A stretch of 64,000 bases of DNA from Pseudoalteromonas piscicida (GTDB lineage: Bacteria; Pseudomonadota; Gammaproteobacteria; Enterobacterales; Alteromonadaceae), in contig NZ_NKHF01000068.1 of assembly GCF_002744175.1 (NCBI RefSeq), positions 1 to 64,000 of the forward strand. The letters run 5' to 3'. The notes under the pieces were generated by a model that saw nothing but the letters and a program-made list of their open reading frames with translations, did not search any database and was not told the origin of the DNA. Position 1 is the stretch's first letter; each line of letters starts with the position of its first letter. This document shows, one piece after another, positions 36,265 through 45,157 of the stretch. A program made the position numbers and the translations under genes.

Positions 36265-36732
36265 ATGTATGTAGCGCTAAAGTGGGATCACATTATCGGT
36301 GCGCATTTCGTGCAGTGGATAGTTGTGGAGTGTGATGGGGTAACGGATAAGTTTGGTTTGCCACAGGCTCTGCCGCCTCGACGTGATATTGCTTATTTCA
36401 CCGATCCACAGTCGGCGGAACAAGATGCGAGAAATTTTGCAGACTATAAAAATACAGGGCAAGCCGAATGTGTTAGTAAAGACTATTCTCCAAATCTGAG
36501 TGAGCATCATGGCTTTTGTCACTATGCATGGGATCATACCTATCTCGGTGAACTGATTAAGCATGCTGTACTTTACTGGGAAGATGGTAAGCACTTTTCA
36601 CCAGAACCGCATCGCAGTGATATTGCTTATTTTATCGACCCAAATACCAGTGAAACCGATAGCATCTTTTTTGCGCAATATAAATTAGCACGAGCTTGTC
36701 ATGCCACATCACAACAAGTGATATCACAATAG
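36265..36732 (+). CDS. Hypothetical protein with a duplicated motif
   Basis: 155 aa with AAGGAG eight bases before the ATG. Two copies of a motif are visible, RRDIAYFTDPQSAEQDARNFADYKN and RSDIAYFIDPNTSETDSIFFAQYK, separated by about 80 residues, implying an internal duplication. Acidic, Trp- and His-rich, no signal peptide. Family unknown. A strong hairpin follows its stop. Confidence 0.65.
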   Translation: MYVALKWDHIIGAHFVQWIVVECDGVTDKFGLPQALPPRRDIAYFTDPQSAEQDARNFADYKNTGQAECVSKDYSPNLSEHHGFCHYAWDHTYLGELIKHAVLYWEDGKHFSPEPHRSDIAYFIDPNTSETDSIFFAQYKLARACHATSQQVISQ

Positions 36733-36744
36733 AACAGCTATCTC

Positions 36745-36777
36745 ACGCGCTAAGCGTTATAGGTATACTTAGCGCGT
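36745..36777. terminator. Hairpin terminator between convergent genes
   Basis: Perfect 10-bp arms ACGCGCTAAG / CTTAGCGCGT with a 13-base loop, between the hypothetical and the NPP1 gene. Confidence 0.7.
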
Positions 36778-36794
36778 AGATTATTGGTTTTTGC

Positions 36795-37589
36795 TTACCT
36801 TGAGGTGTCTACATCGTTTTGGGTATAGACTGGGTAACCTGCAGGTTTAAAGCGATTTAAATTGTTTAGAAAACGGCTGTCTTTAACTGGTAGCGTGGCG
36901 GAGCCGTAGTCATATTGGTTTAGTTTTTCGCGCAGGCTGGCATTGGATATGCCATCTCCGGTCATATGATACCAGCTGATAACCGTTGGCGTCACAAAGC
37001 GGTGATAGTCGTTTTCAGCAATCTCATTTTGTTTGGCGAAACGCAGTGCATGGGTCAGTATGCCATCTTTATGATACACGATTTTTAAGTGACCATTTTC
37101 AAACGGCAGATCTCTAGCTGGTTTAGTAAATAGATCGCCATGGGCACTATAGCTACCATGCGTTACCACGCCGTCAAGGGTCCAAACGGCTGCATACTCC
37201 CAGTCATGTCGATGACCTCCGCCAAAATAGTCAAATACCTGATCTTTTTTAAAGTAAAGCGCATAAAAGTGCCCACAATATTCGCCATTAGCGGTCGTTT
37301 TACAGGCATAACGGTGCACGGTATTTGAGGTATTTAAAAACTGATTATCTCTGCAATCGCCAGTGATGCGGCCCGAGGTTTTTAATCCGGAGTTTTGTTG
37401 CCCTGTTCGGCTGATCCCGGCACTGGGGAGACAGCCATCGCCATCAAAATCAAATACAGGCTCTGTCCCGTTGATGATGTAAGGGGCGGGTAAAGCTTCA
37501 TCTAAGGCTGTAAAGTCATTGGCTTGGGCAACTTGCACAGAAGCGAGCACAATTGCAATAGATAACAGGTGTTTATGTGATGTTGTCAT
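36795..37589 (-). CDS. Secreted NPP1 / Nep1-like protein
   Basis: 264 aa with a signal peptide ending near VQVAQAN. The diagnostic heptapeptide GHRHDWE of Nep1-like proteins lies at about residues 125-131 in GGGHRHDWEYAAVW, and the core also has GLKTSGRITGDC. Four Cys could form two disulfides. In fungi, oomycetes and some bacteria such proteins are cytolysins that bind plant sphingolipids; the function in a marine bacterium is unknown, perhaps toward algae. Single gene, with its own terminator. Confidence 0.88.
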   Translation of the reverse strand: MTTSHKHLLSIAIVLASVQVAQANDFTALDEALPAPYIINGTEPVFDFDGDGCLPSAGISRTGQQNSGLKTSGRITGDCRDNQFLNTSNTVHRYACKTTANGEYCGHFYALYFKKDQVFDYFGGGHRHDWEYAAVWTLDGVVTHGSYSAHGDLFTKPARDLPFENGHLKIVYHKDGILTHALRFAKQNEIAENDYHRFVTPTVISWYHMTGDGISNASLREKLNQYDYGSATLPVKDSRFLNNLNRFKPAGYPVYTQNDVDTSR

Positions 37590-37842
37590 ACTTTTTCCTT
37601 AACTAAACTGAACCCGGGATAAGCAGTTATACCAATTGTATTAAGTAAACTCGCTATTTTTAAGCGGAGAAATAGCCTTAGTACCAAGGGATAACAGTGG
37701 CCAGAGAACAAGTTGTTACTCCGAGTTCAGACTGACTAATTCAATTGGCGTTAGCAATGTGCTAGCGCCAATATGCGAATCTGAAAATAAAGGGGAAGTA
37801 TGACTCAAGTGTATATTAAATGTTAAGTTTTTTGTTGTTTAT

Positions 37843-38004
37843 TTACTCTGAGTTCTGGTTATTTACTTTATTTTTGAAATCAGACTGCACGATTTCCAGT
37901 GCAGCCAGCACTTCTTCTGCTGGTAACTCATGTTGTTCAAGCAACATTATAAGGTCAACGGCTAGTTTTACATGGGTTGGAGCTTGTTCTAACGAGGTAC
38001 TCAT
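37843..38004 (-). CDS. rsmS: RsmS (YbaM, DUF2496) small regulatory protein
   Basis: Read directly from the minus strand: a 53-aa ORF beginning [19 protein letters not shown] and continuing [20 protein letters not shown]. It closely follows E. coli YbaM/RsmS ([27 protein letters not shown]...). The ATG overlaps the stop of the ComFB gene (ATGA), so it is translationally coupled. In Enterobacteria YbaM is next to priC, which is also two genes away here. RsmS is reported as a pleiotropic regulator of secondary metabolism and exoenzymes in Pectobacterium. Confidence 0.85.
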   Translation of the reverse strand: [53 protein letters not shown]

Positions 38005-38273
38005 TCTTGAAACTGCTTCTTTTTAGCGATTTGGGCAACGGCAAATTCGATGGCGACTTCAACCGCCTTTTCCATTTTTTCTCTTTCGGGTTGAGGTAAA
38101 TAGAACTCCATGTCTACATCATAGCGAATATAACGGGAAGGTAGCTGATTTAATACAGTGCAGCAGAAATCGGCCATAACATCTTCATCATAAACTTTAT
38201 CTAGGTTGCGGCGAACAATATGGTCTACAACCAGTTTTTCGTAATAATTGTGTATATCGTCATGTAATTTCAT
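38001..38273 (-). CDS. ComFB-family protein
   Basis: 90 aa with the ComFB pattern: MADFCCTVLNQLPSRYIRYDVDMEFY and a following Arg/Glu-rich helix. Bacillus ComFB belongs to the late competence operon; recent work describes cyanobacterial homologues as cyclic dinucleotide receptors. That ligand is not shown here. Overlaps rsmS by the ATGA. Confidence 0.85.
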   Translation of the reverse strand: MKLHDDIHNYYEKLVVDHIVRRNLDKVYDEDVMADFCCTVLNQLPSRYIRYDVDMEFYLPQPEREKMEKAVEVAIEFAVAQIAKKKQFQE

Positions 38274-38301
38274 ACAGCCTCCTGCACATTCCTTTTTTAG
38301 T

Positions 38302-39207
38302 TTATATCATAATAGCGGGGTTATCTAACAAAGCCAAAAAGGTTTGTTGATGTACATCTATAAGATGGTCGATATCTCTTTGATAGCCGCCACCCAGAGC
38401 GATAGCTAAGGGAATATGATGTGTTAAGGCATGCTCAATAATGATTGAATCTCGGTTGTATACGCCTTTTAGGGATATATTGAAGTGACCTAGTTCATCG
38501 CCTCGATAAATATCTGCGCCAGCATTATATAAAATAATATCGGGCTGATGTATGCGTGTTGCAAGCGTTATCGCTTCTTGAACGGTTTCCAGATATTGCT
38601 TGTCTTCTGTCCCCACAGGTAAAGCAAAGTCTAAATCTGAGTGTGGTTTGACCCTAGGGAAGTTACTCTCGCAATGAATAGAGCAGGTGATAATATCATC
38701 GCGGTCAGAGACTAAAGTGGCTGTGCCATCGCCTTGGTGTACGTCACAATCAAAAATCAGTACTTTTTCTGCCCGCTGTTGTGCTACCAAGGTCGCGGCA
38801 ACAACCGCCCAATCATTGAATATACAAAAACCACTGCCAAATTCGCGGTGTGCATGATGGTAGCCGCCACTTAAGTTGGCGCCAACGCCATGTTGCAGGG
38901 CAAACTCTGCCGCTGCTAGGCTACCACCTAAAGAAATCAACGTGCGTTCAACGAGTTGTTCACTCCATGGGAAGCCCATTCTTTTGATGGCTTTGTCGCT
39001 TAACGTACCAGCTAAAAAGGCGTCAACGTAATTACTGTCGTGGCACAGAAGGAGGGCATCGCGGGTAATTTTTTGCTCGGGCTGCTCGATATGCTGAGCA
39101 AATTTACAGGTATTGAGCCGTTGGTATAATGTGTGATACTTGCTGATAGGGAAGCGGTGCTTTTTTGGTAAAGCGAGTGCACTATAAATAGGGTGGTAGT
39201 AAAGCAT
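38302..39207 (-). CDS. Histone-deacetylase-superfamily protein
   Basis: 301 aa with the Zn-hydrolase signature: GGYHHAHREFGSGFCIFND (His pair), DCDVHQGDGTA (Asp/His ligands), and GGGYQRD with the transition-state Tyr. Bacterial members deacetylate acetoin-utilisation proteins, polyamines or other small molecules; the substrate here is unknown. The start overlaps the stop of priC (39207), and comFB follows 28 bases later. Confidence 0.9.
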   Translation of the reverse strand: MLYYHPIYSALALPKKHRFPISKYHTLYQRLNTCKFAQHIEQPEQKITRDALLLCHDSNYVDAFLAGTLSDKAIKRMGFPWSEQLVERTLISLGGSLAAAEFALQHGVGANLSGGYHHAHREFGSGFCIFNDWAVVAATLVAQQRAEKVLIFDCDVHQGDGTATLVSDRDDIITCSIHCESNFPRVKPHSDLDFALPVGTEDKQYLETVQEAITLATRIHQPDIILYNAGADIYRGDELGHFNISLKGVYNRDSIIIEHALTHHIPLAIALGGGYQRDIDHLIDVHQQTFLALLDNPAIMI

Positions 39208-39806
39208 TATCTATTTTGACTTTTTTCTACTTCTTGGATTTTTTGCTCGGTGGCTGTTATGGCTTTTCTGCAACGGCCAAGGCGAGCATGGAGGGCTAAG
39301 ATTTCGGCATTTAGCTTAGCCGCTTCATTGCCATTCGCTTTGTCCATTTGCAATCTTCTCAGGTCGATCATTTCTTGTAATCTGCGCTCAAATTCATGAT
39401 TTTGCGAGAGCTCTTGGTATAGCTCATGAGATGATTGCATGATTTTTTGTACGGCTTTTTTGTATACTTTGGCCTTTTTCGGAGTATTGAGCTTGTTTTC
39501 TTTGGCCCATACTGGCGTTGATTTTAAGACCTTTAAAATGGCTTCAATTTGGGAGCCAACCCTCTCGATTGCAAATGCGAACGCATGGCGTTGCTCACTC
39601 GGTGGTAGGTGCGCCATCGCTTCTGAGATTTCATCAACATAATCACTGAGTTTTAAGCTTTTGGTTCGAAACACTCGGGTATCGAAGAGACTCGGCTGCG
39701 CTTGCATATAGCGGTTCTTATCAAACCATTTAGCTGAATCAAATTGTGCGGCTTGTTGCCTCAAGCGGCTAATTTGCTGTTCAAGTTTGATAAGTCCAAC
39801 ACTCAT
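39207..39806 (-). CDS. priC: Primosomal replication protein PriC
   Basis: 199 aa, all helical: LIKLEQQISRLRQQAAQFD at the N-terminus, LPPSEQRHAFAFAIERVGSQIEAI in the middle and a basic C-terminal half. These fit the PriC (N'') family, which loads DnaB at stalled forks by displacing SSB. The start overlaps the stop of the TSUP gene (ATGA). Confidence 0.88.
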   Translation of the reverse strand: MSVGLIKLEQQISRLRQQAAQFDSAKWFDKNRYMQAQPSLFDTRVFRTKSLKLSDYVDEISEAMAHLPPSEQRHAFAFAIERVGSQIEAILKVLKSTPVWAKENKLNTPKKAKVYKKAVQKIMQSSHELYQELSQNHEFERRLQEMIDLRRLQMDKANGNEAAKLNAEILALHARLGRCRKAITATEQKIQEVEKSQNR

Positions 39807-40582
39807 GAGAAGTAGGCCTCAATGATGAGTTTACCAGCAAGAATAATGACAACGGTATTAAATAGCGGTTTGATTAGCTTATTGCCAAACTTTATCGCTG
39901 AGTGCGCCCCAAGCCATGCGCCAAACATTAAAAACGCACCCATAGTGACGCCCAATAAAAAGTTAACGTGTCCCAAAGCGACAAAGGTGATCAGTGAAAT
40001 AAAGTTAGAAACAAAGTTCATCGACCGAGCCAAACCGCAGTTTAATAGCAAGCTCATTTTGTACAGCATGCTGTTTGAAGCGGTCCAAAAAGTGCCGGCA
40101 CCAGGCCCAGCCATACCATCAAAAAAGCCAAGTGACAGACCTTGGAGCCACTGTTTTATTTTTAAGGCCCGGTTAACTTCAGGTAATGTGTGTGAGTCTG
40201 TGGGACTGAGTTTGCCGACTAAGCTGTAAATCGCAACAGCAATAATAATGACCGGTATTAGCTTATTTAAAAACTCGATACTAAGAAAGTCGACAAGTAA
40301 AGTGCCTAACACTGCGCCGATGGCAGTCGCGATAATAGAGCCTATCCAAAAGCTAGGTTTGAATAATTGTTTTTTATAATAGGTAAAGCTGGCGGTGAGT
40401 GAGCCAAAGCTTGCCGCAAGTTTGTTAGTGCCTAGTGTCAAATGTGGTGGGAGCCCGGCTGTTAGCAAGGCTGGCACGGTCAGCAGGCCACCGCCTCCAG
40501 CAATGGCGTCAATAAATCCAGCAGCCAGTGCGACTAAGCAAAGTAACCCCCAAGTGGTGGGGTCTAACGCGAGTTCAAACAT
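39803..40582 (-). CDS. TSUP-family (TauE/SafE) transporter
   Basis: 259 aa, seven or eight predicted membrane helices. GFIDAIAGGGGLLTVPALL and GFFDGMAGPGAGTFW are the duplicated TauE/SafE motifs, and the order resembles YfcA. Predicted exporter or importer of sulfur-containing or other small anions. Two bases after dinG and overlapping priC. Confidence 0.88.
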   Translation of the reverse strand: MFELALDPTTWGLLCLVALAAGFIDAIAGGGGLLTVPALLTAGLPPHLTLGTNKLAASFGSLTASFTYYKKQLFKPSFWIGSIIATAIGAVLGTLLVDFLSIEFLNKLIPVIIIAVAIYSLVGKLSPTDSHTLPEVNRALKIKQWLQGLSLGFFDGMAGPGAGTFWTASNSMLYKMSLLLNCGLARSMNFVSNFISLITFVALGHVNFLLGVTMGAFLMFGAWLGAHSAIKFGNKLIKPLFNTVVIILAGKLIIEAYFS

Positions 40583-40584
40583 TA

Positions 40585-42654
40585 TTAATCAATTTGCCTT
40601 TTATAAGGTGGCAGAGTATCAAGCATGGCTTTGCCATAACGCTTAGTAACCAAACGTCTATCTAAGATGGTGATACGGCCGGAGTCTGATTCTTTACGCA
40701 GCAGTCTACCACAGCTTTGTACTAATTTCTTTGCAGCATCAGGTACAGTGATAGATAAAAATGGATTGCCTCCTTTGCTTTGTATGAATTCTGCTTGTGC
40801 TTCTTCGATAGGTGAAGTGGGAACAGCAAAAGGGATCTTAGTTACGATAAGGTTCTCTAAATATTTTCCGGGCAAATCTAACCCTTCTGATAAGCTCTGA
40901 GTGCCAAACAAAATGCTACCACGTCCTAAGTCAATATTGGCTTTATGACGTGTAAGCAAAGCGTCACGAGAGAGTTCTCCTTGTACCAAAATATTGAGTT
41001 TTTTGCTTCTTAGTTTTTCTACAACATGGTTCATTTGCCAGTAGGATGCAAATAGCACCAGATTGGCTTTGCTGGTATCTAAGTAGTCTGGCAGTGCGTC
41101 TGCAAGGTAATCGCTGAACGCTCTGTCCGTCGGATCGGTTTGTGTTTTTGGCAAATGCAGTGTTGCCTGTTTAGGGTAATCAAACGGCGAATCAGCTTTA
41201 ATATATTTAACACCGGGTTCTTTTGCTAACCCGCTCTCATGGGCAAAATGATCAAATGTGCCTAATGCACTGAGTGTCGCTGAACATAATACGGCGCCCG
41301 CGCATTCTCGCCACAGGTTATCTTTTAGGTAGTAGCCCACTTCAATCGGGCAGTCGCACAATAAATGGTCGTGGTGATTTTTATATTCTAAACGCTTGAT
41401 CCACCTTGCATGGGGAACATTTTCACCTTTCTTTGCATAGCTAAACCACAACTTATTTAGTTGCTCTAAGCGGTTAATGTATTGACCACTTTCTACTAGC
41501 AAAGGATCGGCCAAGAAGGCTTGTACATCGCCATCAGAGACATCACCCGACAGCGCGTCGTGCATTTTAGTCAAACAACGTAGCGCATCTTGTGTGGCAT
41601 CAGCGATATCTTTTGCTTTCTCCGTGAGGCTTTCAGGCACTTCTCCATGACTAAAGCGGTAGGTATCGTCATCGTTGTAAGTAAAGTCACTTTGGTCAAG
41701 GATGTCGCGTACAGATTTTAGGTATTTAGCGGCATCATTGGCAGCATCATTAAGCTTAAAGTTTTGTCCTATGGCCTTTTGCGAGACTACTGTGTTAGCC
41801 ATTTTTCCACTAAACTTAAGAAGTTTCTCAAGCCATTCAATGGTGCCTTTAATCGTAGCTGCGGCAGAAGAAAAATCACGAGTAATGTGGGGGAGGTGAT
41901 GTGCCTCATCAATCACATAAAAGGTTTCTTCAGGCTCTGGTAAGATAGTACCGCCACCTAATTCTAAATCGGCAAGTAGTAATGCATGATTGATCACCAA
42001 CACATCCATTTGTGCAATTTTTTGCCGAGCTAAATGAAATGGGCAAAGATGATGAGACTTCAGCTGACGTTGGCAAGCGTGTTTGTCACAAGCAATTAGA
42101 TTCCAAACTTTGTCGGGAATGGTATCTTCCCAGCTATCTCTGTCTCCTTGCCAACGCTTTTCTTGGTAAGCAAGTGCTAACTCTCTTAAGCAGCTTTGCT
42201 CCATTTTCGATAGCGGACTATTGGTTGTTGGCATCATAGATAACTGCATTTCGTCATCGCTGACGGCAGCCATCAATTTTTGTACACAAATATATCGCTG
42301 ACGACCTTTTACCAAGTCAAATTTAAAGTCAATGCCCGAGTGCTCTTTCAAAAACGGTAGCTCTTTATTAATAAGCTGCTCTTGCAATGCCACGGTAGCA
42401 GTCGAAATGACGAGCTTTTTTTTGCTTGCTAGCGCTACGGGGAGTGCCCCTAATAGATACGCTAGCGATTTACCAGTCCCTGTTCCTGCTTCAATTACGC
42501 AGATACGTTGGGTTCTATGATAATCACCTGACAGCGTTTTGGCTATTTCGGCAACAAGATAGTTTTGGCTCGGACGTGGACGAAAGCCATCTAAAGCAGA
42601 CGCTACTTGCTGGTGTGCTTGACGGATGGTTTTTTTGAGTTTGTCTGAGAGCAT
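40585..42654 (-). CDS. dinG: DinG-type ATP-dependent DNA helicase
   Basis: 689 aa. Walker A EAGTGTGKSLAY, four Fe-S Cys in RYICVQK...CDKHACQRQLKSHHLCPF, DEAHHL motif II, and the C-terminal FGTQSLSEGLD and QSCGRLLRKESD motifs of XPD/DinG superfamily 2. It unwinds DNA 5'-3' and resolves R-loops. First gene of a tight minus-strand series and divergent from polB. Confidence 0.9.
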   Translation of the reverse strand: MLSDKLKKTIRQAHQQVASALDGFRPRPSQNYLVAEIAKTLSGDYHRTQRICVIEAGTGTGKSLAYLLGALPVALASKKKLVISTATVALQEQLINKELPFLKEHSGIDFKFDLVKGRQRYICVQKLMAAVSDDEMQLSMMPTTNSPLSKMEQSCLRELALAYQEKRWQGDRDSWEDTIPDKVWNLIACDKHACQRQLKSHHLCPFHLARQKIAQMDVLVINHALLLADLELGGGTILPEPEETFYVIDEAHHLPHITRDFSSAAATIKGTIEWLEKLLKFSGKMANTVVSQKAIGQNFKLNDAANDAAKYLKSVRDILDQSDFTYNDDDTYRFSHGEVPESLTEKAKDIADATQDALRCLTKMHDALSGDVSDGDVQAFLADPLLVESGQYINRLEQLNKLWFSYAKKGENVPHARWIKRLEYKNHHDHLLCDCPIEVGYYLKDNLWRECAGAVLCSATLSALGTFDHFAHESGLAKEPGVKYIKADSPFDYPKQATLHLPKTQTDPTDRAFSDYLADALPDYLDTSKANLVLFASYWQMNHVVEKLRSKKLNILVQGELSRDALLTRHKANIDLGRGSILFGTQSLSEGLDLPGKYLENLIVTKIPFAVPTSPIEEAQAEFIQSKGGNPFLSITVPDAAKKLVQSCGRLLRKESDSGRITILDRRLVTKRYGKAMLDTLPPYKRQID

Positions 42655-42793
42655 AATCTATCTAGCCTAGAATTCAAATACGGAACAAGCCTACCACTTG
42701 AGCCACTATTTATAGTTAATCGTTATCCTAATTAGGTCGGTTTATTTGTAATCGCCTTTATGTTCAATAAACAGGTGGATATAATTACAGTGA

Positions 42794-45157
42794 TTGGACT
42801 ATTTTAGGGCGGTATTGAAGTTGGCACAAGCGATATATCAGGGCTTTGTTTTATCAAGACAGCAGATGCAGGTAAACGGTCAGCTACGCTTGTGCTATTG
42901 GCTTAAATCACAGCAGCATTTACTCAAGGTATGGGTAGATGGTGAGCTGCCGCTATTCTTCGTTAAACAAACGCAAAGCGCTAAAACTGCAGAGATCCTC
43001 AGTCGGGGACAGGTGCAGTTTGAGGTCTTTCCCAGTCAACTAAAGCATTTCGACCAAGAACCCGTTTGTGTAGTTAAGTTTTGCAATCTAAACCAGTTTT
43101 ATGAAGCTAAGCAGTTGCTTGAAAATCAAGTTACGTTATATGAGGAGGATATTCGCCACGCAGATCGCTATTTAATGGAGCGATTTATCAAAGGGGCTGC
43201 TTGGGTTAAGGGACATGCGACACATAAACAAGGTTACATTGAAATCACGCAGGCACAATTTAAAACTTGCGATGATTACAGGCCACACCTCGACATGTTA
43301 TCAATTGATATTGAGTGTAACGGTGAGGGGGTGCTGTTTTCTATTGGCCTTGTTACCCATTCAAAAAAGTTTGTCATCATGATAGGTGAGCCGCAACCTG
43401 CCGACGTCGATGTGATTTGGGTCAATGATGAAATCGCCTTACTGCAACAATTAGTTAAACAAATCAACCAACTAGATCCTGATGTCTTGATCGGCTGGAA
43501 CGTGATTGAGTTCGATGCGAGCGTTTTAGCAGAGCGGGCTGAAGCGAATGGGGTGGCATTAGCTATTGGGCGTGACGGTGGAGTGATGTCTACTTTTAAA
43601 GGTAACTACACCCGTGTGTTAATTCCAGGCAGGGTAATGCTAGATGGTATTGATATGATGAAAAATGCCACCTATCACTTTGAAACCTTTAAGCTCAGCT
43701 TTGTGGCTGAGAAAATTCTAGGTCGCACTAAGCTCATCGCACAAGACGATAGACTTGAAGAAATTATCCGCCAGTTTCATCATGATAAGCCAGCGTTGGC
43801 TGCATATAATATGCAAGATTGCCAATTGGTCTTAGATATATTTATCAAGCTTAACTTGCTGGAGTTTGCGTTAGCCAGAACCCAACTGACGGGACTTGAG
43901 CTTGAGAAAATGGGGGGCTCGGTGGCAGCATTTACCAACCTGTACTTACCATTACTACATCGCAGTGGTTACATCGCACCTAATTTATCTGAACATGGTA
44001 TCAATTTTGATAGCCCAGGTGGGTATGTCATGGACTCAAAACCTGGGCTCTATCAAAACATTTTAGTACTGGATTTTAAAAGCCTTTACCCCTCAATTAT
44101 TCGCACATTTTGTATCGACCCAATGGGGTTAATTGAAGGGTTGCAAGCACCAGAAGAGGCGATTGAAGGCTTTAATAAAGGTAAATTTAGTCGCACCCGG
44201 CATCATTTACCAGGCTTGGTTGCATCGCTTGCGAGCGCCCGTGAAAAGGCAAAGTTGAATAACGATATGATGCTGTCGCAAGCGATTAAAATCATTATGA
44301 ATAGCTTGTATGGTGTACTGGGCTCTAAAGGGTGTCGGTTTTACGACCCTCGTCTTGCCAGTTCAATAACGATGCGCGGTCATCAGATTATGCAACAAAC
44401 GCGAACCTGGATTGAACAGCTTGGATATGAAGTGATTTACGGCGATACCGACTCAACCTTCGTTTGTCTACCAGAAGGGTTAGAGAGTGATGCTTGCCAA
44501 GCAATTGGCAAACAGTTAATGAAAACCATCAATGATAAATGGCGTAGTCGATTAGCTGAAGACTTTGGCCTTAAGAGTTATTTAGAAATAGAGTTTGAAA
44601 CACACTATAGTCCGTTTTTTATGCCTACGATCCGTGGTCAAGAGGTTGGGTCTAAAAAGCGATATGTCGGCCAAGTGGTAGTGCGGGGTGAACCAAAGCT
44701 GGTATTTAAGGGAATGGAGACCGTTCGGAGTGATTGGACCGAAATTGCAAAAGAGTACCAGCAAGCCGTGATTCGCGCTTTGTTCGATGCAGGGGATACT
44801 GTCGCGATCACGTATCAATTCATCAACCGTATTTTTGCAGGTGAAGTGGATGAAAAGCTTGTATATCGTAAAAAACTTGGCAAGTCAGTCGAGTTATATA
44901 CAAAAAACATCCCCCCTCAAGTACGAGCTGCCAAGCAAGCCATTGAAGAAGGGCTTTTGGCAAATGCTAAAAAAGGAACGCAAATTCCATATTATCTAAG
45001 CACTAATGGGCCAAGGTTCGCTAAGCCCGGTAAGTTGATTGATATTGATTACTATCAATATATCGAGAAGCAAATTTTACCTATCTACGAAATGCTGCCC
45101 AATGCAGCACACTTGTCTATTCGCCCTGATGGTCAGCAAAGCCTTGATTTGACTTAG
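42794..45157 (+). CDS. polB: DNA polymerase II (family B)
   Basis: 787 aa. Exonuclease motif LSIDIECNGEG, polymerase motif A DFKSLYPSIIRTF, motif B KIIMNSLYGVLG and motif C VIYGDTDSTF are all present in order. Pol II restarts replication past lesions and has 3'-5' proofreading. Start is uncertain: TTG at 42794 keeps the longest frame, but the TTG at 42815 has AGGGCGG in front and would begin nearer the E. coli start. Divergent from dinG across 139 bp in which I find no canonical LexA box. Confidence 0.92.
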   Translation: MDYFRAVLKLAQAIYQGFVLSRQQMQVNGQLRLCYWLKSQQHLLKVWVDGELPLFFVKQTQSAKTAEILSRGQVQFEVFPSQLKHFDQEPVCVVKFCNLNQFYEAKQLLENQVTLYEEDIRHADRYLMERFIKGAAWVKGHATHKQGYIEITQAQFKTCDDYRPHLDMLSIDIECNGEGVLFSIGLVTHSKKFVIMIGEPQPADVDVIWVNDEIALLQQLVKQINQLDPDVLIGWNVIEFDASVLAERAEANGVALAIGRDGGVMSTFKGNYTRVLIPGRVMLDGIDMMKNATYHFETFKLSFVAEKILGRTKLIAQDDRLEEIIRQFHHDKPALAAYNMQDCQLVLDIFIKLNLLEFALARTQLTGLELEKMGGSVAAFTNLYLPLLHRSGYIAPNLSEHGINFDSPGGYVMDSKPGLYQNILVLDFKSLYPSIIRTFCIDPMGLIEGLQAPEEAIEGFNKGKFSRTRHHLPGLVASLASAREKAKLNNDMMLSQAIKIIMNSLYGVLGSKGCRFYDPRLASSITMRGHQIMQQTRTWIEQLGYEVIYGDTDSTFVCLPEGLESDACQAIGKQLMKTINDKWRSRLAEDFGLKSYLEIEFETHYSPFFMPTIRGQEVGSKKRYVGQVVVRGEPKLVFKGMETVRSDWTEIAKEYQQAVIRALFDAGDTVAITYQFINRIFAGEVDEKLVYRKKLGKSVELYTKNIPPQVRAAKQAIEEGLLANAKKGTQIPYYLSTNGPRFAKPGKLIDIDYYQYIEKQILPIYEMLPNAAHLSIRPDGQQSLDLT

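Noticed and set aside
42780-42793. LexA operator near the polB start
   Set aside because: No CTG-N10-CAG match; only an isolated ACAG.
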